Positions 23,150 through 34,488 of a stretch of 64,000 nucleotides of DNA are shown here, in pieces. Source of the stretch: Perca fluviatilis (Eukaryota > Chordata > Actinopteri > Perciformes > Percidae); the NCBI RefSeq assembly GCF_010015445.1, contig NC_053133.1:28503661-28567660 (forward strand), written 5' to 3'. The translations under genes were made by a program, and so were the position numbers. Below the pieces are notes generated by a model. The model did not search any database, was not told the origin of the DNA, and saw only the letters and a list, made by a program, of their open reading frames with translations. Position 1 is the first letter of the stretch, and each line of letters opens with the position of its first letter.

Positions 23150-23260
23150 CCAATAACAAAGGTCTTTAATGTTTTATGTAAAGCACTTTGAATTGCCCTG
23201 TTGCTGAAATGTGTTATACAAATAAAGCTGCCTTGCCTTGCCTTGTCTGTGAATATTGCT
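23150..23260 (+). mobile_element. 3' end of an L2-like LINE
   Basis: Sequence with AAAGCACTTTGAATTGCCCTG and GTTATACAAATAAAG, running into (CCTTG)n repeats at 23232-23252. This is the usual 3' UTR and short-repeat tail of a heavily 5'-truncated L2 LINE. From 23261 to 23740 no feature was recognised. Confidence 0.6.
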
Positions 23261-23739
23261 GAGAAATACAATAAATTTAGTGTAGCTACTTCAAAATAAA
23301 AGCCTCCTGCTGGTTTGCCGGTGAAACCTTCAAGGCTACATTTACATTGCTACGTTTTGGTTTAAAAAGGAATATCTTCTGTTTTGTTTCCTCCTCTCAT
23401 TGCCCCTGCTCTGTTGTTTCCCCCTCTCATTCCCCCAGCTCTGGTGTTCTGTGGGGTTGTGTTTCAGTCTCAACGGCTCCAAAGGGAGACCTTTGGCAAC
23501 ACTGACACTGACGCCATCGTTTCTCCTCCTGATTGGGTCTTATTGGTCACCACGTCGCGTTCTCTAAAACTAAAACTACTAACGTTACTGTGGTAACTAC
23601 CAGCAGTGGGCGAAGTCTCCACGCTGCCTCCTGTTTATGTCCAGTATACCAGGATGTTGATGAGCAGCCCACTCAAAAGCGTACAAATAACAAGGGTTTA
23701 GACTTTGAAAATACGTGCAATGTGTATGCTAAAGTAAAA

Positions 23740-24310
23740 TTGTGCGTACAGTAGATACATGGAGTGTTCCAATGACAGTAATGGAGACCGTTGCGTTTAT
23801 AGTATAAAGAGACGTGGGACTGCATAAGGAGGTTGGTTGGGTGGCGGATGGGTAAAACACAGACTTTCAAGTGGGAGATCGGTGTTCGCGTCCAGCGTGT
23901 GGCGATGTTCAGCCTTTTTGTTAAGCCGTTTATTAGCGTTTTTTTTGGTTATGTGCCGTTTATTAGCGGTTTTTTTTGGTTATGCGCAGTGTTTTTGTGA
24001 CTTTCTTGTGTTTTTTTTGTTAAGCCTTCCCCAATGTTTCTTCCCTAAACCCAACCGTTTATTAGTGTGTTTTTGTTACTTTCTTGTGTTACTAAAGTCT
24101 TTCCCTGCATTCTTTTCCCAAACCCAACCATATTTTTAATTTTTTTGTGTGACGCTGTTCCCGCGATAACAACGAGCCGACGTGGATATAAAACGCACCG
24201 GTCTCCCTTACTTCAATTGGAGCGCTCTGCGTATATAATGCACGAAGAATTTTACTTTGGCATATACATTGCACGGTTGTAAACCTGTGTTATTTGTACG
24301 CTTTTGAGTG
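23740..24310. mobile_element. MITE-like element with a tRNA-like segment, copy 1
   Basis: Shares a distinctive order with 36735-37320: TAAGGAGGTTGGTTGGGTGGCGGATGGGTAAAAC-type sequence (near 23826-23859), a TTCGCGTCC box (near 23886), a T-rich middle with repeated CCCAAACCCAACC-type words, and GTGTGACG...CGCGATAACA near 24149-24170. The GGCGGATGGG and TTCGxxTCC pieces look like tRNA A and B boxes with plausible spacing here. It could be a tRNA-derived SINE or a MITE carrying one. The class is not settled. Confidence 0.45.
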
Positions 24311-24679
24311 AGACCGGGTTGTGATGAGATATGAGGTTTGGGCGTGTTAGTTTAAACAGAGATTAAAAACCAAACCATAGTGGTGGAGATGGAGCCTAAG
24401 AGAACCAGCAAAAGGAAAAGTGTGTTTACATTAGCAGTAAGTTAACAAAGCATGACTAAAACATTCAGTGAACAGTCAAATAAAGCTGATATCTGAAAAT
24501 ACAGACAGGAGAAGTGATACAGAGCAGATATCTTTGCTGGAGCAGAAAAAACATTCAGTTAAATGTCAGGTAGAATTAAAATGTAATGATATTTATAATG
24601 ATGTTAAATGTTGGTGCTGTATGGCACAACAGTCGTGTTTGAGACATGAAGACATCAGCAGACAGATGGACAGACTTAC

Positions 24680-24783
24680 TTTTTTCAGAGCTGCTCTGAC
24701 TGGCTGTCTGCAGTCCAGCTCTGGTTCTGGATCTGGTTCTGGTTCTGGACAGCGCCTCCTTCAAAACATCACTCCTCTTCTCT
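24680..24783 (-). CDS. Candidate NLR linker exon (phase-compatible)
   Basis: A 104-bp minus-strand interval between an acceptor (AAATTCACAG) and a donor (GTAAGT). It is open in exactly the frame needed to connect the first-exon copies (which leave two bases) to the NACHT exon (which needs one): 1 + 34 codons + 1 base. The peptide is basic and polar, with repeated RT/RS dipeptides from a (GGTTCT)n-like tract and a serine-rich end (SQSSSEK). A low-complexity linker upstream of FISNA would be plausible for this family. Against it: the reverse strand also has a fair acceptor here, and I recognise no homologue. Confidence 0.35.
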
Positions 24784-24799
24784 CTGTGAATTTAGTAAT

Positions 24800-25050
24800 T
24801 CATAATGTATACTTTCTATTGATCCCCAGTGGGGAAATTATAATTTACTCTCTGTTTGTTAAAACACACTGGCCAGAAATACACAAGAAGTGATGTCAGA
24901 GTGCTGGAAAGGCACCCTGAGCGGTTAGGGGTGTTCAGTGCCTTGCTCAAGAGCACCTTGGCAATGCCAGGCGGTTAACTGGCATCTCTCCAGCTACCAA
25001 TCCACACTCTGTACTCTTGGTCCGTACGGGGCTGTGCAGTTGCTGAATCT
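24800..25050. repeat. Dispersed LINE-tail-like repeat
   Basis: Contains TTGATCCCCAGTGGGGAAATT (near 24819), then GTTCAGTGCCTTGCTCAAG and CACCTTGG (24934-24960), CAGCTACCAATCCACACTCT, and TTGGTCCGTACGGGG. These words typify a common teleost repeat related to LINE 3' ends. No reading frame is supported. Confidence 0.45.
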
Positions 25051-27088
25051 GTCTTCATTTCAGATTGACAGTTTAAAACAATTCCGTGAAGCATTTTTTT
25101 GTCATAACCGTGAAAATGTCTGAAATGTAAATTTTCGAACTCCTCCTCAGGTTTTGTTAGAAAAATTATGATTAGATTCCACTGTCTTGTTTTTTTTTTT
25201 TTATAAATCGGTGCCTTCTAGGCCGAGAAAAGCCAGAAAATGTGTTTTTGGCTCATGTGGATGAAAGACACCAAATCCCAGAATGCAGTTGCTTCGCTTC
25301 ACTACGAGGCCACTCCCAAGCCACGCTTACCGTTTACAGACAGACAGACAGTGAGACGGTCTACTCAACTCAAGTGTGTTATATTGTCATTTCAACCATA
25401 TACACAAAAAAATGTTTCACCATGGCTCTAGTGGTGTTACACATTTAAAATATATAAAAACATTATATAAAAACGACATACAAAACATTTAGTGCACACA
25501 CATTATAGGCTCTGTAAAGTTCAGCTTACGCATGCTGTCATTAGTACTTGGTGGTCTGTAAACACAGCCCTGAATTAGCGTAGAATGTTCGGCATTCAAC
25601 AGTCACAAACACTACCAGCGGTTAGCAGTTAGTTGGATCCAAGCACCCCGTTTCTGCACCAGTCCGTGTAAACACAGCCAACCTCATCTAGTCTTACCAA
25701 GTGGCAGAGCAGCATCTCTATATGATTGGAAGGCTAGCAGGCCTGGTAGCTGGATAGTCCGGTAGAGTGTTGTTTAGCCATGTTTCCACAAAAACAAAAA
25801 CACAGCAGTGTTAGTCCAGTTAGTTGTCTAATGAGTGGACACTTGCAAGCAGGATTTATGGGACAGGTGGCCAGCTAGTGTTAGCTTTCCACCTAGCAGC
25901 TGATAATATCCCCTAACCCGGCTACCGGCATCGAGCGACACCGCAGGCTGAGGTGCTGGTCTCCGTAGCAGGCGAAGCTCGCATAGTGTGTGTAGTATTC
26001 CGTATTCTGTAATAAAGTGTCCTGCATATTCTCTGATCTGTACCAATGTATAGTTTGAATGCACTTAATTGTTTTAAAAGTTTGCTGCTGAAAAGAGAGC
26101 ATCTGTTTCATAGATATGAGTCTGTTTAGCGAAGGTTCCAAATGGCTGACTATCGTTTTTTTTCGGCTTACTTCAACTGGACTCACCAGTCCAACCCCCT
26201 ATAGGCGTGTTGAAAACATGCGGAACTAGCTGGCTGTAGTCCACGGTCTCTGGGCAAAAATCTTCGATGACGCAATAATCTTCACTTTACATCATCAGAG
26301 TTTTTTTTTCCAGACCCACAATACAGAGATCTCTCATCTCAGGGGGACATGAGGGAGGGAAGCATGGTCATTATAAAATACTACAGTGTTTCTACTGATA
26401 CAAAGCTTAATGCTAAACGGTGAAGTGTCCCTTTAATATTTAAACTGTTTGCATAGAAAGCCAAAATACTGATTGCACTCTCACAAGATAATATTGGAGC
26501 CACCGACTGACCTTGTGGGGAGCACAAAATGCTCCTGAGGGCAGAGCATGCCCTCCCTGACTGAGATAAAGAAGACAATATCGACTCTATTATGACTATA
26601 TTTCACTGTTAAAAGAAGCTACTGCTGGAGGCTTGAGTCAGTCATTATCTGTAATTTGTTGAGCGCTGTAACGGGCTCCTTGCTTGCGCAAGTAAAAATT
26701 AACTTTGAGAAGATCTTCAGTGTTTCTGTCTATTCTTTGATAAATAATTATCCTAACAGACTTTCACCTGATTGTTCTGAAACTTGGCACATAGAATCCT
26801 CACATGGCTCTGACAAAAATTCGTGAAAAGAATCTTGCTCGGTTAAAAATTGCGTAAACATACGAACATATTTTTGTAGCTAGCGTCCAAACACCAACTG
26901 TAGCATACTCTGTACCATATTAGGTGAAGATCGGCCATCAGGGGGAGCTATAATTACCGTAGACGTGTTTTGGCCAATAACTCCATGCATTTAAATGGGA
27001 AATTTGCAAATGCAAACACTGTCATAACTGCTGGTAGTTCTAGTTGCATATTATTGATCAGACTATTACTCATCATTAATAGAAGAAA
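25051..27088. other. No gene recognised; probable old repeats
   Basis: About 2 kb without a supported exon. The part at 26750-27000 (CTGAAACTTGGCACATAG, GATCGGCCATCAGGGGGAG) resembles the non-coding sequence of a multi-copy fish repeat also hinted at near 44790-45090, but I cannot classify it. Frames at 25828-26186 on the minus strand show no known motif. Confidence 0.4.
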
Positions 27089-27128
27089 ACAAGAACAACC
27101 CAAGGTTTCTTTTCAGCACTGTAGCCAG
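27089..27128 (+). pseudogene. L2-like LINE ORF2 fragment, left piece
   Basis: Reads NKNNPRFLFSTVA in frame up to the target duplication GTAGCCAG (27121-27128). This is the NPRxLFSTV motif of L2 LINE proteins between the endonuclease and RT. The remainder of the reading is on the far side of the 6-kb hAT-like insertion, at 33102. Confidence 0.6.
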
Positions 27129-29021
27129 CAGGCCCGGATTGGCTAATCGGGAGCACCGGGAGAATTCCCGGTGGGCCGGTCTGGTTGTTTGGTTGTGAGG
27201 GCCGGTGTTCAGGTATGGCACTGGGTTGAAATCATAGTTGAATATTATGGATGCTGTCCCTATGCTGCCTGCACTCGAAGCCCACTTTTAGTATTTACAG
27301 TATTTATTTTTTCTTGCAGCCCACTCGCAGAGTGCGGTTAATGATGACCTATTTATGTTCGAGTCCTCCGACGCAGCGCAATTGCTAAAAAAACAACTAA
27401 CCGTCACGATTACACACAAGTCACTGGTGCTTGTTGGAGGATGCCACCGCGAGCAAAAAGAAGCTGTTTTAAACGGGTAATAGAAGGCGCAAAACGGCAC
27501 TGAAAAAGCGTCAATTTTAAAAGTAGAGCTCTAGAAAGTGACGCGGCCAGATGAACTTTTTCTATTTTTAGCAAAACGCCAAATGAAGACGTTGAGACGG
27601 GTAAGCTAAGTTAGTTAGGAGAAGTGACTGCAAACCAGCGTTTAAATTTATGAATCAAACTTGTTCTTGTAGCTCCGCAGCAGCAGCTAGTAGGCCTACT
27701 AGTCCAGTTTGCTGCTAACAGTGACAATGAAGAGGCAGTAAGGTTACCAAGCAGCAGCTATATGAGCCCAGAACTCCAGTTTGGGCAGCTAGGGTTGATC
27801 ATTGACTGAGTATTATAAGAATTAATAAGAGTGTGGTGTTGACTTGCTCTATATGAAAAATGCCCTGGGATAATTAATGATGCCAGATGATTCGGCACTA
27901 CCATAATGACACTGACATGACTTGATCAGAAAGCTTTGTAAAAAGGAGAGATTTGTCCTGAGAATTATGACAATTTATAAAATGTGATTTAGTGTCAGAA
28001 GCAGAGCCAGTAGTGTGCATTAGGGATAGCTGCTGTCAGTGTGGATGGCACATCTACTGTAAGCTGTTGTATCAGTGTGTGTGAACAAGCAAACATGATC
28101 AGATTAGCTACAATATAATCACTTTTTATGACCAAATATTACTTGTGACCCATTATGAAAGTTGTATTAACTAGGCCTATTATGGCGTTATTTTTTAGTC
28201 AAAAGTTATGAGCGTGTAAGATGCTCACAAGCACATTATGTTATTTCGCACGCGCAAAAATGAACCTTCAAGCTGGCATGATAAAAGTACTCGCGCACAA
28301 ATTCAACAACCGAGAGGTGTACAGGTAGCTGCGAGCGAGCGCCTGGCATACTCTTACTCTGCTTGTACAGTGGAATCCTGCTCGCGCGCAGCGGGCTTCT
28401 GCTCGCGGAGTGCTGTTTTGCTCGCGGAGTGGATTTCTGCTCGCTCAGCTGATTTCTGCTCCCTCGAGTGTACATGACTTTTGACAATTTGGGGGCGGAA
28501 ACCAAGGAGGGCACTGACCCTCTTATGATTGGTCACTTTCACACAGGGACATCCTTGATTGACAGCTCTCATTACAGGAAGCACGGAGGGTCCAGGTACC
28601 GTTCGTTCATTTGTTTTTGCTGTCACATATGAAATCGAAAAAACGAGAAAACAACTCCTTTTTCCGTTTTTCCGTTTTTTTTTTAGAAAAACAAAAAAAC
28701 GAAATTATGACTTGATTTTTGGTTTTCCTGTTCTTGCATGGAAATCAGAAAAAACACTTGATATTCCGATTTTCCCCTGTGGGTGGTGCTAAATCTGATT
28801 GGCAGGATATGCATTCATTGTTTTTCAAATTAAGAGTTTACCCACACTGTATTTGTTAGCCTGTAAAATTAATAGTCTATATGTAAAATTAATAGTCTAT
28901 ATACATGCTTTTTGTCACCCAATTATTTGGCTTAACTGACTGAAAAAAATCTATTGAAATAGCCTAAATGTAAACATGTTCACGCATTGACAGACAAAAG
29001 GCACAATCTATTTTTGTAGGA

Positions 29022-29023
29022 TG

Positions 29024-29099
<76 letters not shown>
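29022..29099. repeat. GATA microsatellite
   Basis: About 19 GATA units forming the tail of the LINE 3' end that follows. The matching tract in the other arm (31862-31891) has only about seven units, so the tract has changed length since the arms formed. Confidence 0.95.
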
Positions 29100-29733
29100 C
29101 TTTATTTATCCCCAAGGGGAAATTCAAGGTTCCAGTAGCTTAAAGACATCACACACAACATACACATACATCACTAACAGGATCATAAAAAAAGCAACAC
29201 CATATGAATAGCATAATGAAATAAAAAATACTAAATAAATTACAAAAATCCACATGAATGTACTAAGGGATGTATAAGCATGATACGCTTGTAGTGATAG
29301 GGCAGGGACTGACCCTGTGATTCAGTATGAGAGTGTGTGTCATGGTGGTAGTGCAAATAGGTCCAGTAGTGCAAGGATAAAGTCTAGAGACCAGCATTAA
29401 ATATGGACAAGAGATCAAAAGTCAATATTAGAGGTTTGAAGTGATAGGGTTACAGCCATTGTTCATGTATTAAGTTATGTTAGACCTCAGTCCAGGCTGG
29501 AGGGAGGAGGGAGGGAGGGATTGTGCATATATGGGCTAATATAGCCAGTAAACAGTGTAAACAGTAAACAGTGGGCCAGTGGACAGTCAGTACATAACTG
29601 TTATTGTAGGAGGTAGTGGAAGTGGTGCAGAGGGAGGAGAGGCAGACAGACTATGCAGAGAAGTCTCTCTCTCCTCTTCTCTTTAGTGAAGCATTGTAGA
29701 GTTGTCTGGCCCTGGGGACAAATTACTTTAATG
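29100..29733 (-). mobile_element. LINE 3' UTR (left arm copy)
   Basis: Read on the minus strand it ends with TTTCCCCTTGGGGATAAATAAAG directly before a (TCTA)n tail, the usual end of Rex1-type fish LINEs. Only the 3' UTR is present, without ORF2. The twin is at 31236-31861. Confidence 0.6.
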
Positions 29734-31235
29734 CGTTAGCATACAGCTACATAGTTATAATAGAGAATGCTAACGTTAGATTGTAGTGGAACGAAGCAGC
29801 ACTTTCTAAGGTCAAAAATCGCAGATAAAGGGTTCTGAACCAAACACTACACAATCGGACATGTTTCAGCAGGAATGTGACCCGGAATTGGGGAGAATTT
29901 AACAACACTGCCAGCTAAGATGACATGTTTACAGTAGCATGTGGCTACTATAGTGATATACAGCAGTGGTGATTGGAAGAGCTGTCATTCCGTCTTCGAA
30001 AGGACACTTATGTACGTTTACACTTCATCGCATTAATAATATACAGTCTATGGTTAATAGTCTTGATTGTTTGTTGACTATTGTATAAGAAAGATTTAAT
30101 AAAAAAATTAAGTTGTGATGTTTGCTCGCTGTTGGTCGTCGGTTTTTTCAACGCATGCGTGGTAAAGTCAAAGTCAAAGTCAAGTTTATTTCATCCATAA
30201 AAATGGAAATTACAGTGCTCACACCCGCCTAATACAATACAATAAATACAATATAATACAATACAATACAAAATTTATAAAAATGTACGTTTAAAGTGCT
30301 TGTTGTGCTGTCTGATAGCCTGAGGTATAAAAGAGAGAGCATACCGCTTAGTTTGTATCACGGGAGGCCTTAGCCTACCACTACGTTCTCTAACCCTACC
30401 AGTCAGATTATCAGGAAGAGGGTGACCCGGTTCCCTCATTATTTTCTGTGTCATTTTTTGCCAGACGGTCTTCATATACTTGATCCACTGTATTTAACTC
30501 TCCTCCCATTTTTCCAGCCCTTTTAGTCACTCTATCAATCCTGGCCTTCTCGGTTATCCCAGCATTCCCCCCCAACCCACCACACAGTAGCTCCAAACAC
30601 TACATATAACTGACATAAAAAACATTCTCACCACATCTGTATTCACCTTAAAGGACTGCAACTTCAAATTGTACAAATTGCAACAGGGAATGAGCCCTGT
30701 CCCACGCAAGCCCAACACAGTCCAACTTTTTCCTGAATGCAGATACTTTAACGTGTAACAAAAAGACATAGATCATTTTATTATTTTTAATATTTTGTAA
30801 ATATTTCCCCTGCTTTTTCACGCCTACTACACTAACCTTTTCCGAGAGTCTCTTCTCTTTTCCAAAGTGACAGATAAAATCTCTTACTTTTGACCTAAAC
30901 AGGTTTTACTTTATGTGAATGTATACATTTTTAAATGGTTTCTTAACAAATGTCCTTGGTAACTTTGGCCCAAAGTAATCTGTGATAAACAGTATTATGT
31001 TTCATCTGATTATTTATTATCGTCACAATTAATCCAGCGCATTATGTTTTTTGGTTCTCGACCAATTTCGGATTTAAGATGTATAAGCTCAGATCAATGA
31101 GGCATGTGGGCCATAAATAACAAATAGACAAAACAATTGTATTATTCATAAGAATTTAAGTTAATAAAAACATCTAAAACAAAGAATAAATGTATTATTT
31201 AAATTGGTATATGAGTATTAATGGAACGGTCATGA
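29734..31235. other. Central loop between the palindrome arms
   Basis: About 1.5 kb of single-copy sequence. It contains a separate LINE 3' end (30170-30770) and a short (AATAC)n-like tract at 30226-30272. The rest (29734-30165 and 30780-31235) shows no gene. Confidence 0.7.
30170..30775 (-). pseudogene. C-terminal fragment and 3' UTR of a Rex1-type LINE
   Basis: Minus-strand frames at 30411-30769 and 30275-30475 read YCVVGWGG, then KARIDRVTKRAGKM and, in the next frame, RLRPPVIQTKRYALSFIPQAI. These match the post-RT C-terminus of fish LINEs related to those at 47.5-49 kb and 57.7-59.9 kb. Frameshifts separate them. The 3' end has GACTTT repeats near 30170-30186 as its tail. Confidence 0.6.
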
Positions 31236-32731
31236 CAGACTGAGAAAGTAATTTGTCCCCAGGGCCAGACAACTCTACAAGAGAAGAGGAGAGAGAGACT
31301 TCTCTGCATAGTCTGTCTGCCTCTCCTCCCTCTGCACCACTTCCACTACCTCCTACAATAACAGTTATGTACTGACTGTCCACAGGTCCACTGTTTACTG
31401 TTTACACTGTTTACTGGCTATATTAGCCCATATATGCACAATCCCTCCCTCCCTCCTCCCTCCAGCCTGGACTGAGGTCTAACATAACTTAATACATGAA
31501 CAATGGCTGTAACCCTATTACTTCAAACCTCTAATATTGACTTTTGATCTCTTGTCCATATTTAATGCTGGTCTCTAGACTTTATCCTTGCACTACTGGA
31601 CCTATTTGCACTACCACCATGACACACACTCTCATACTGAATCACAGGGTCAGTCCCTGCCCTATCACTACAAGCGTATCATGCTTATACATCCCTTAGT
31701 ACATTCATGTGGATTTTTGTAATTTATTTAGTATTTTTTATTTCATTATGCTATTCATGTGGTGTTGCTTTTTTATGATCCTGTTAGTGATGTATGTGTA
31801 TGTTGTGTGTGATGTCTTTAAGCTACTGGAGCCTTGAATTTCCCCTTGGGGATAAATAAAGTATCTATCTATCTATCTATCTATCTATCCATCCTACAAA
31901 AATAGATTGTGCCTTTTGTCTGTCAATGCGTGAACATGTTTACATTTAGGCTATTTCAATAGATTTTTTCAGTCAGTTAAGCCAAATAATTGGGTGACAA
32001 AAAGCATGTATATAGACTATTAATTTTACATATAGACTATTAATTTTACAGGCTAACAAATACAGTGTGGGTAAACTCTTAATTTGAAAAACAATGAATG
32101 CATATCCTGCCAATCAGATTTAGCACCACCCACAGGGGAAAATCGGAATATCAAGTGGTTTTTCTGATTTCCATGCAAGAACAGGAAAACCAAAAATCAA
32201 GTCATAATTTCGTTTTTTTGTTTTTCTAAAAAAAAAACGGAAAAACGGAAAAAGGAGTTGTTTTCTCGTTTTTTCGATTTCATATGTGACAGCAAAAACA
32301 AATGAACGAACGGTACCTGGACCCTCCGTGCTTCCTGTAATGAGAGCTGTCAATCAAGGATGTCCCTGTGTGAAAGTGACCAATCATAAGAGGGTCAGTG
32401 CCCTCCTTGGTTTCCGCCCCCAAATTGTCAAAAGTCATGTACACTCGAGGGAGCAGAAATCAGCTGAGCGAGCAGAAATCCACTGCGCGAGCAAAACAGC
32501 ACTCCGCGAGCAGAAGCCCGCTGCGCGCGAGCAGGATTCCACTGTACAAGCAGAGTAAGAGTATGCCAGGCGCTCGCTCGCAGCTACCTGTACACCTCTC
32601 GGTTGTTGAATTTGTGCGCGAGTACTTTTATCATGCCAGCTTGAAGGTTCATTTTTTCGCGTGTGAAATAACATAATGTGCTCGTGAGCATCTTACACGC
32701 TCATAACTTTTGACTAAAAAATAACGCCATA
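31236..32731. repeat. Right arm of a large inverted repeat
   Basis: Reverse complement of 28182-29733. Differences seen include the shorter GATA-type tract (31862-31891) and a gap of about 14 bp near 31280 relative to the left arm, plus scattered substitutions. High identity implies recent formation or gene conversion. Confidence 0.9.
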
Positions 32732-33101
32732 GCCTATTCAAAAGAAAAAATAGATTATGGTGTCATTATAAAGTGCAATACAATGTATCTTGTTCTTTAT
32801 TTAATCTGTGATTACTTATTTGCACAGAAACAGATTCTGATATTGTTCAACATCATTGGGTTGTTGTTAAGATGTTAACTTTTCTAATAAATCTACATTG
32901 TGAGGCAACACTTGGAAATAGTGATATTTTACAAAATACACCGAATTTCAAGGATGTAGAGGACAGGGCGCTTTTGCAGACCTATATACTAAGGTTTTGA
33001 TTACATTTTTTTAATATAGTCATTCGTGAAGTAAAGTGGGCCGGTCTAAGGTATGAAAATCCAGGGCTGAAAATGAGTCCCAATCCGGCCCTGGTAGCCA
33101 G

Positions 33102-33311
33102 GCTGACAGATAGTCACAACTCTACTGAGCCATCTATTCCTCTAGCTCTGAGTAGTGATGACTTCATGAGCTTCTTTAATGATAAAATTATAACAATTAG
33201 AGATAAAATTCATCACCTTTTGCCCTCTACTTCTGATGGTTCACCTTTAAACGCAGGACTGCTAGAAAGAACGACTAGACCTGACATATACTTAGACTGC
33301 TTTTATCCAGT
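33102..33311 (+). pseudogene. L2-like LINE ORF2 fragment, right piece
   Basis: Continues the frame of 27089-27128 with RLTDSHNSTEPSIPLALSS and FMSFFNDKIITIRDKI, the conserved pre-RT segment of L2 ORF2, then RPDIYLDCF. It is cut at about 33311 by a second DNA element starting CAGTGTTGTAATGTAACG. No RT follows. Confidence 0.7.
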
Positions 33312-34400
33312 GTTGTAATGTAACGGAGTACAAATACTTCGTTACTGTACTTAAGTAGAAATTTCACGTATCTGTACTTTACTTCGCTATTTAAATTTAT
33401 GTCAACTTTCACTTTTACTCCACTACATTTCCTAGATAAAATGTATACTTTTACTCTGTCATATTTCCACTAAGCATCTTCGTTACTCGTTACTAAAAAA
33501 TAAAATTAGAAGAAATGTGTGCGACTGCAATAAGGGACGTTTGGCGAATCACTGCTCCTAGATTGCATTACGCACGCTCCGGCGCCCGCTCGCCTATTTC
33601 CAGCTTTGTTTGTTGCAAACCGCCATGGAAGCATGAGCACCTACTGGAGGACCTCCCGTTATCGTAGACCACCAGGCTCGACATAAGCAATGGCCCGATG
33701 GCCCGGGGGCCAGTAAAAACGGATGTCGGGCTGGTTGCAGCCACAGTCACTGGTGTGTGCGTTACTTCACGCAGCACATGTAGCCTACTGACTGGAAACG
33801 TTACCGAGGATTATTTACCACCGATGGCGCAGATGAACTAACGCTACACTCTCGTTACTGTAAGTAGGTAGTCTACAATAAAACCTCCATGATTAAAGAG
33901 TCAATACTTATCAATAACGCACCTACCTGTTCTACAGGCGCAAACACGTAGAAAACCATATCTCAGTCTGATCTGTCTGCGCTGTCCACTCTCGTCCACC
34001 CGTGTAGCAAACACAGCTCTACTCTGCAAACAGCGACTTTACAAACGAGCTAAAATGAAAGATGTCCGTTTGTAGTCTAACTGTTTGTCTTAATTTGCAA
34101 CCAATCTTGAACTTTGGACAAACTCTTGTAAACGTAGCTGATTTCTAAACGAGCTATCCTCTCCACTGGAGCGGTAAACCTATGGATGTACTTTAAGACC
34201 AAAACAAATACACGTGGCTACTTAATATGCACGTGAATGACGCATTCTTCATTGTTGACAATGTTGCCAGTTGTATTATTTAGCAACAGAATCGTCTTAT
34301 TTCAAATTAGGCATACAGGACTAATCTGAGATCATTTTCTAGTTAAGTAGCCTATCTAGTTATCATTATGGATTTTCCAGGTTTTTAGGGGTTTGCTTAC
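33311..34400. mobile_element. hAT-like non-autonomous element, left end and interior
   Basis: Begins CAGTGTTGTAATGTAACG followed by TACTTCGTTACTGTACTTAAG and CCACTACATTT, a well-known hAT-type terminus in fish. The matching right end was not located, so the right boundary is approximate. Interior frames (for example 33568-33777 on the minus strand) are not convincing. Confidence 0.5.
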
Positions 34401-34488
34401 TAATGTAAAAAATATAGCATTAATTTAGTAAGAAAGTGAAAATATCAAGATGACAAGATGATGCGTATTAGGTATAATTTTATTTTCT

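Larger units (their letters stand above)
28182..29733. repeat. Left arm of a large inverted repeat
   Basis: A ~1.55-kb sequence whose reverse complement occurs at 31236-32731 with very high identity (mostly isolated single-base differences). It includes the outer CG-rich part (28230-28560), an A-rich/T-rich hairpin-like stretch (28630-28710), a direct doublet TATATGTAAAATTAATAGTC, a (GATA)n tract at 29022-29099 and a LINE 3' UTR (29100-29733, minus orientation). The mirrored open frames on the two arms are shadows of the symmetry. Confidence 0.9.
27129..33093. mobile_element. Large non-autonomous hAT-like element (5.97 kb)
   Basis: Ends CAGGCCCGGATTGG (27129) and CCAATCCGGCCCTG (33093) are inverted repeats with one mismatch. 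They are flanked by the identical 8-bp duplication GTAGCCAG (27121-27128 and 33094-33101), the hallmark of hAT transposition. Subterminal GGGCCGGTCTGG and AGACCGGCCCAC-like sequence extends the symmetry. No transposase frame was found. The interior carries a 4.5-kb inverted-repeat structure (28182-32731) whose arms end in GATA repeats and LINE tails, around a LINE fragment. The L2 coding frame interrupted at the insertion site is continuous once one duplication is removed. Confidence 0.85.

Noticed and set aside
24468..24893. 141-residue plus-strand frame
   Set aside because: Overlaps the candidate minus-strand exon, contains a low-complexity SG repeat, and runs into a dispersed repeat.
28236..28626. 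Open frames repeated at 32286-32676 as if two related genes
   Set aside because: They are mirror copies created by the inverted repeat, overlap each other in several frames, and show no recognisable domain.
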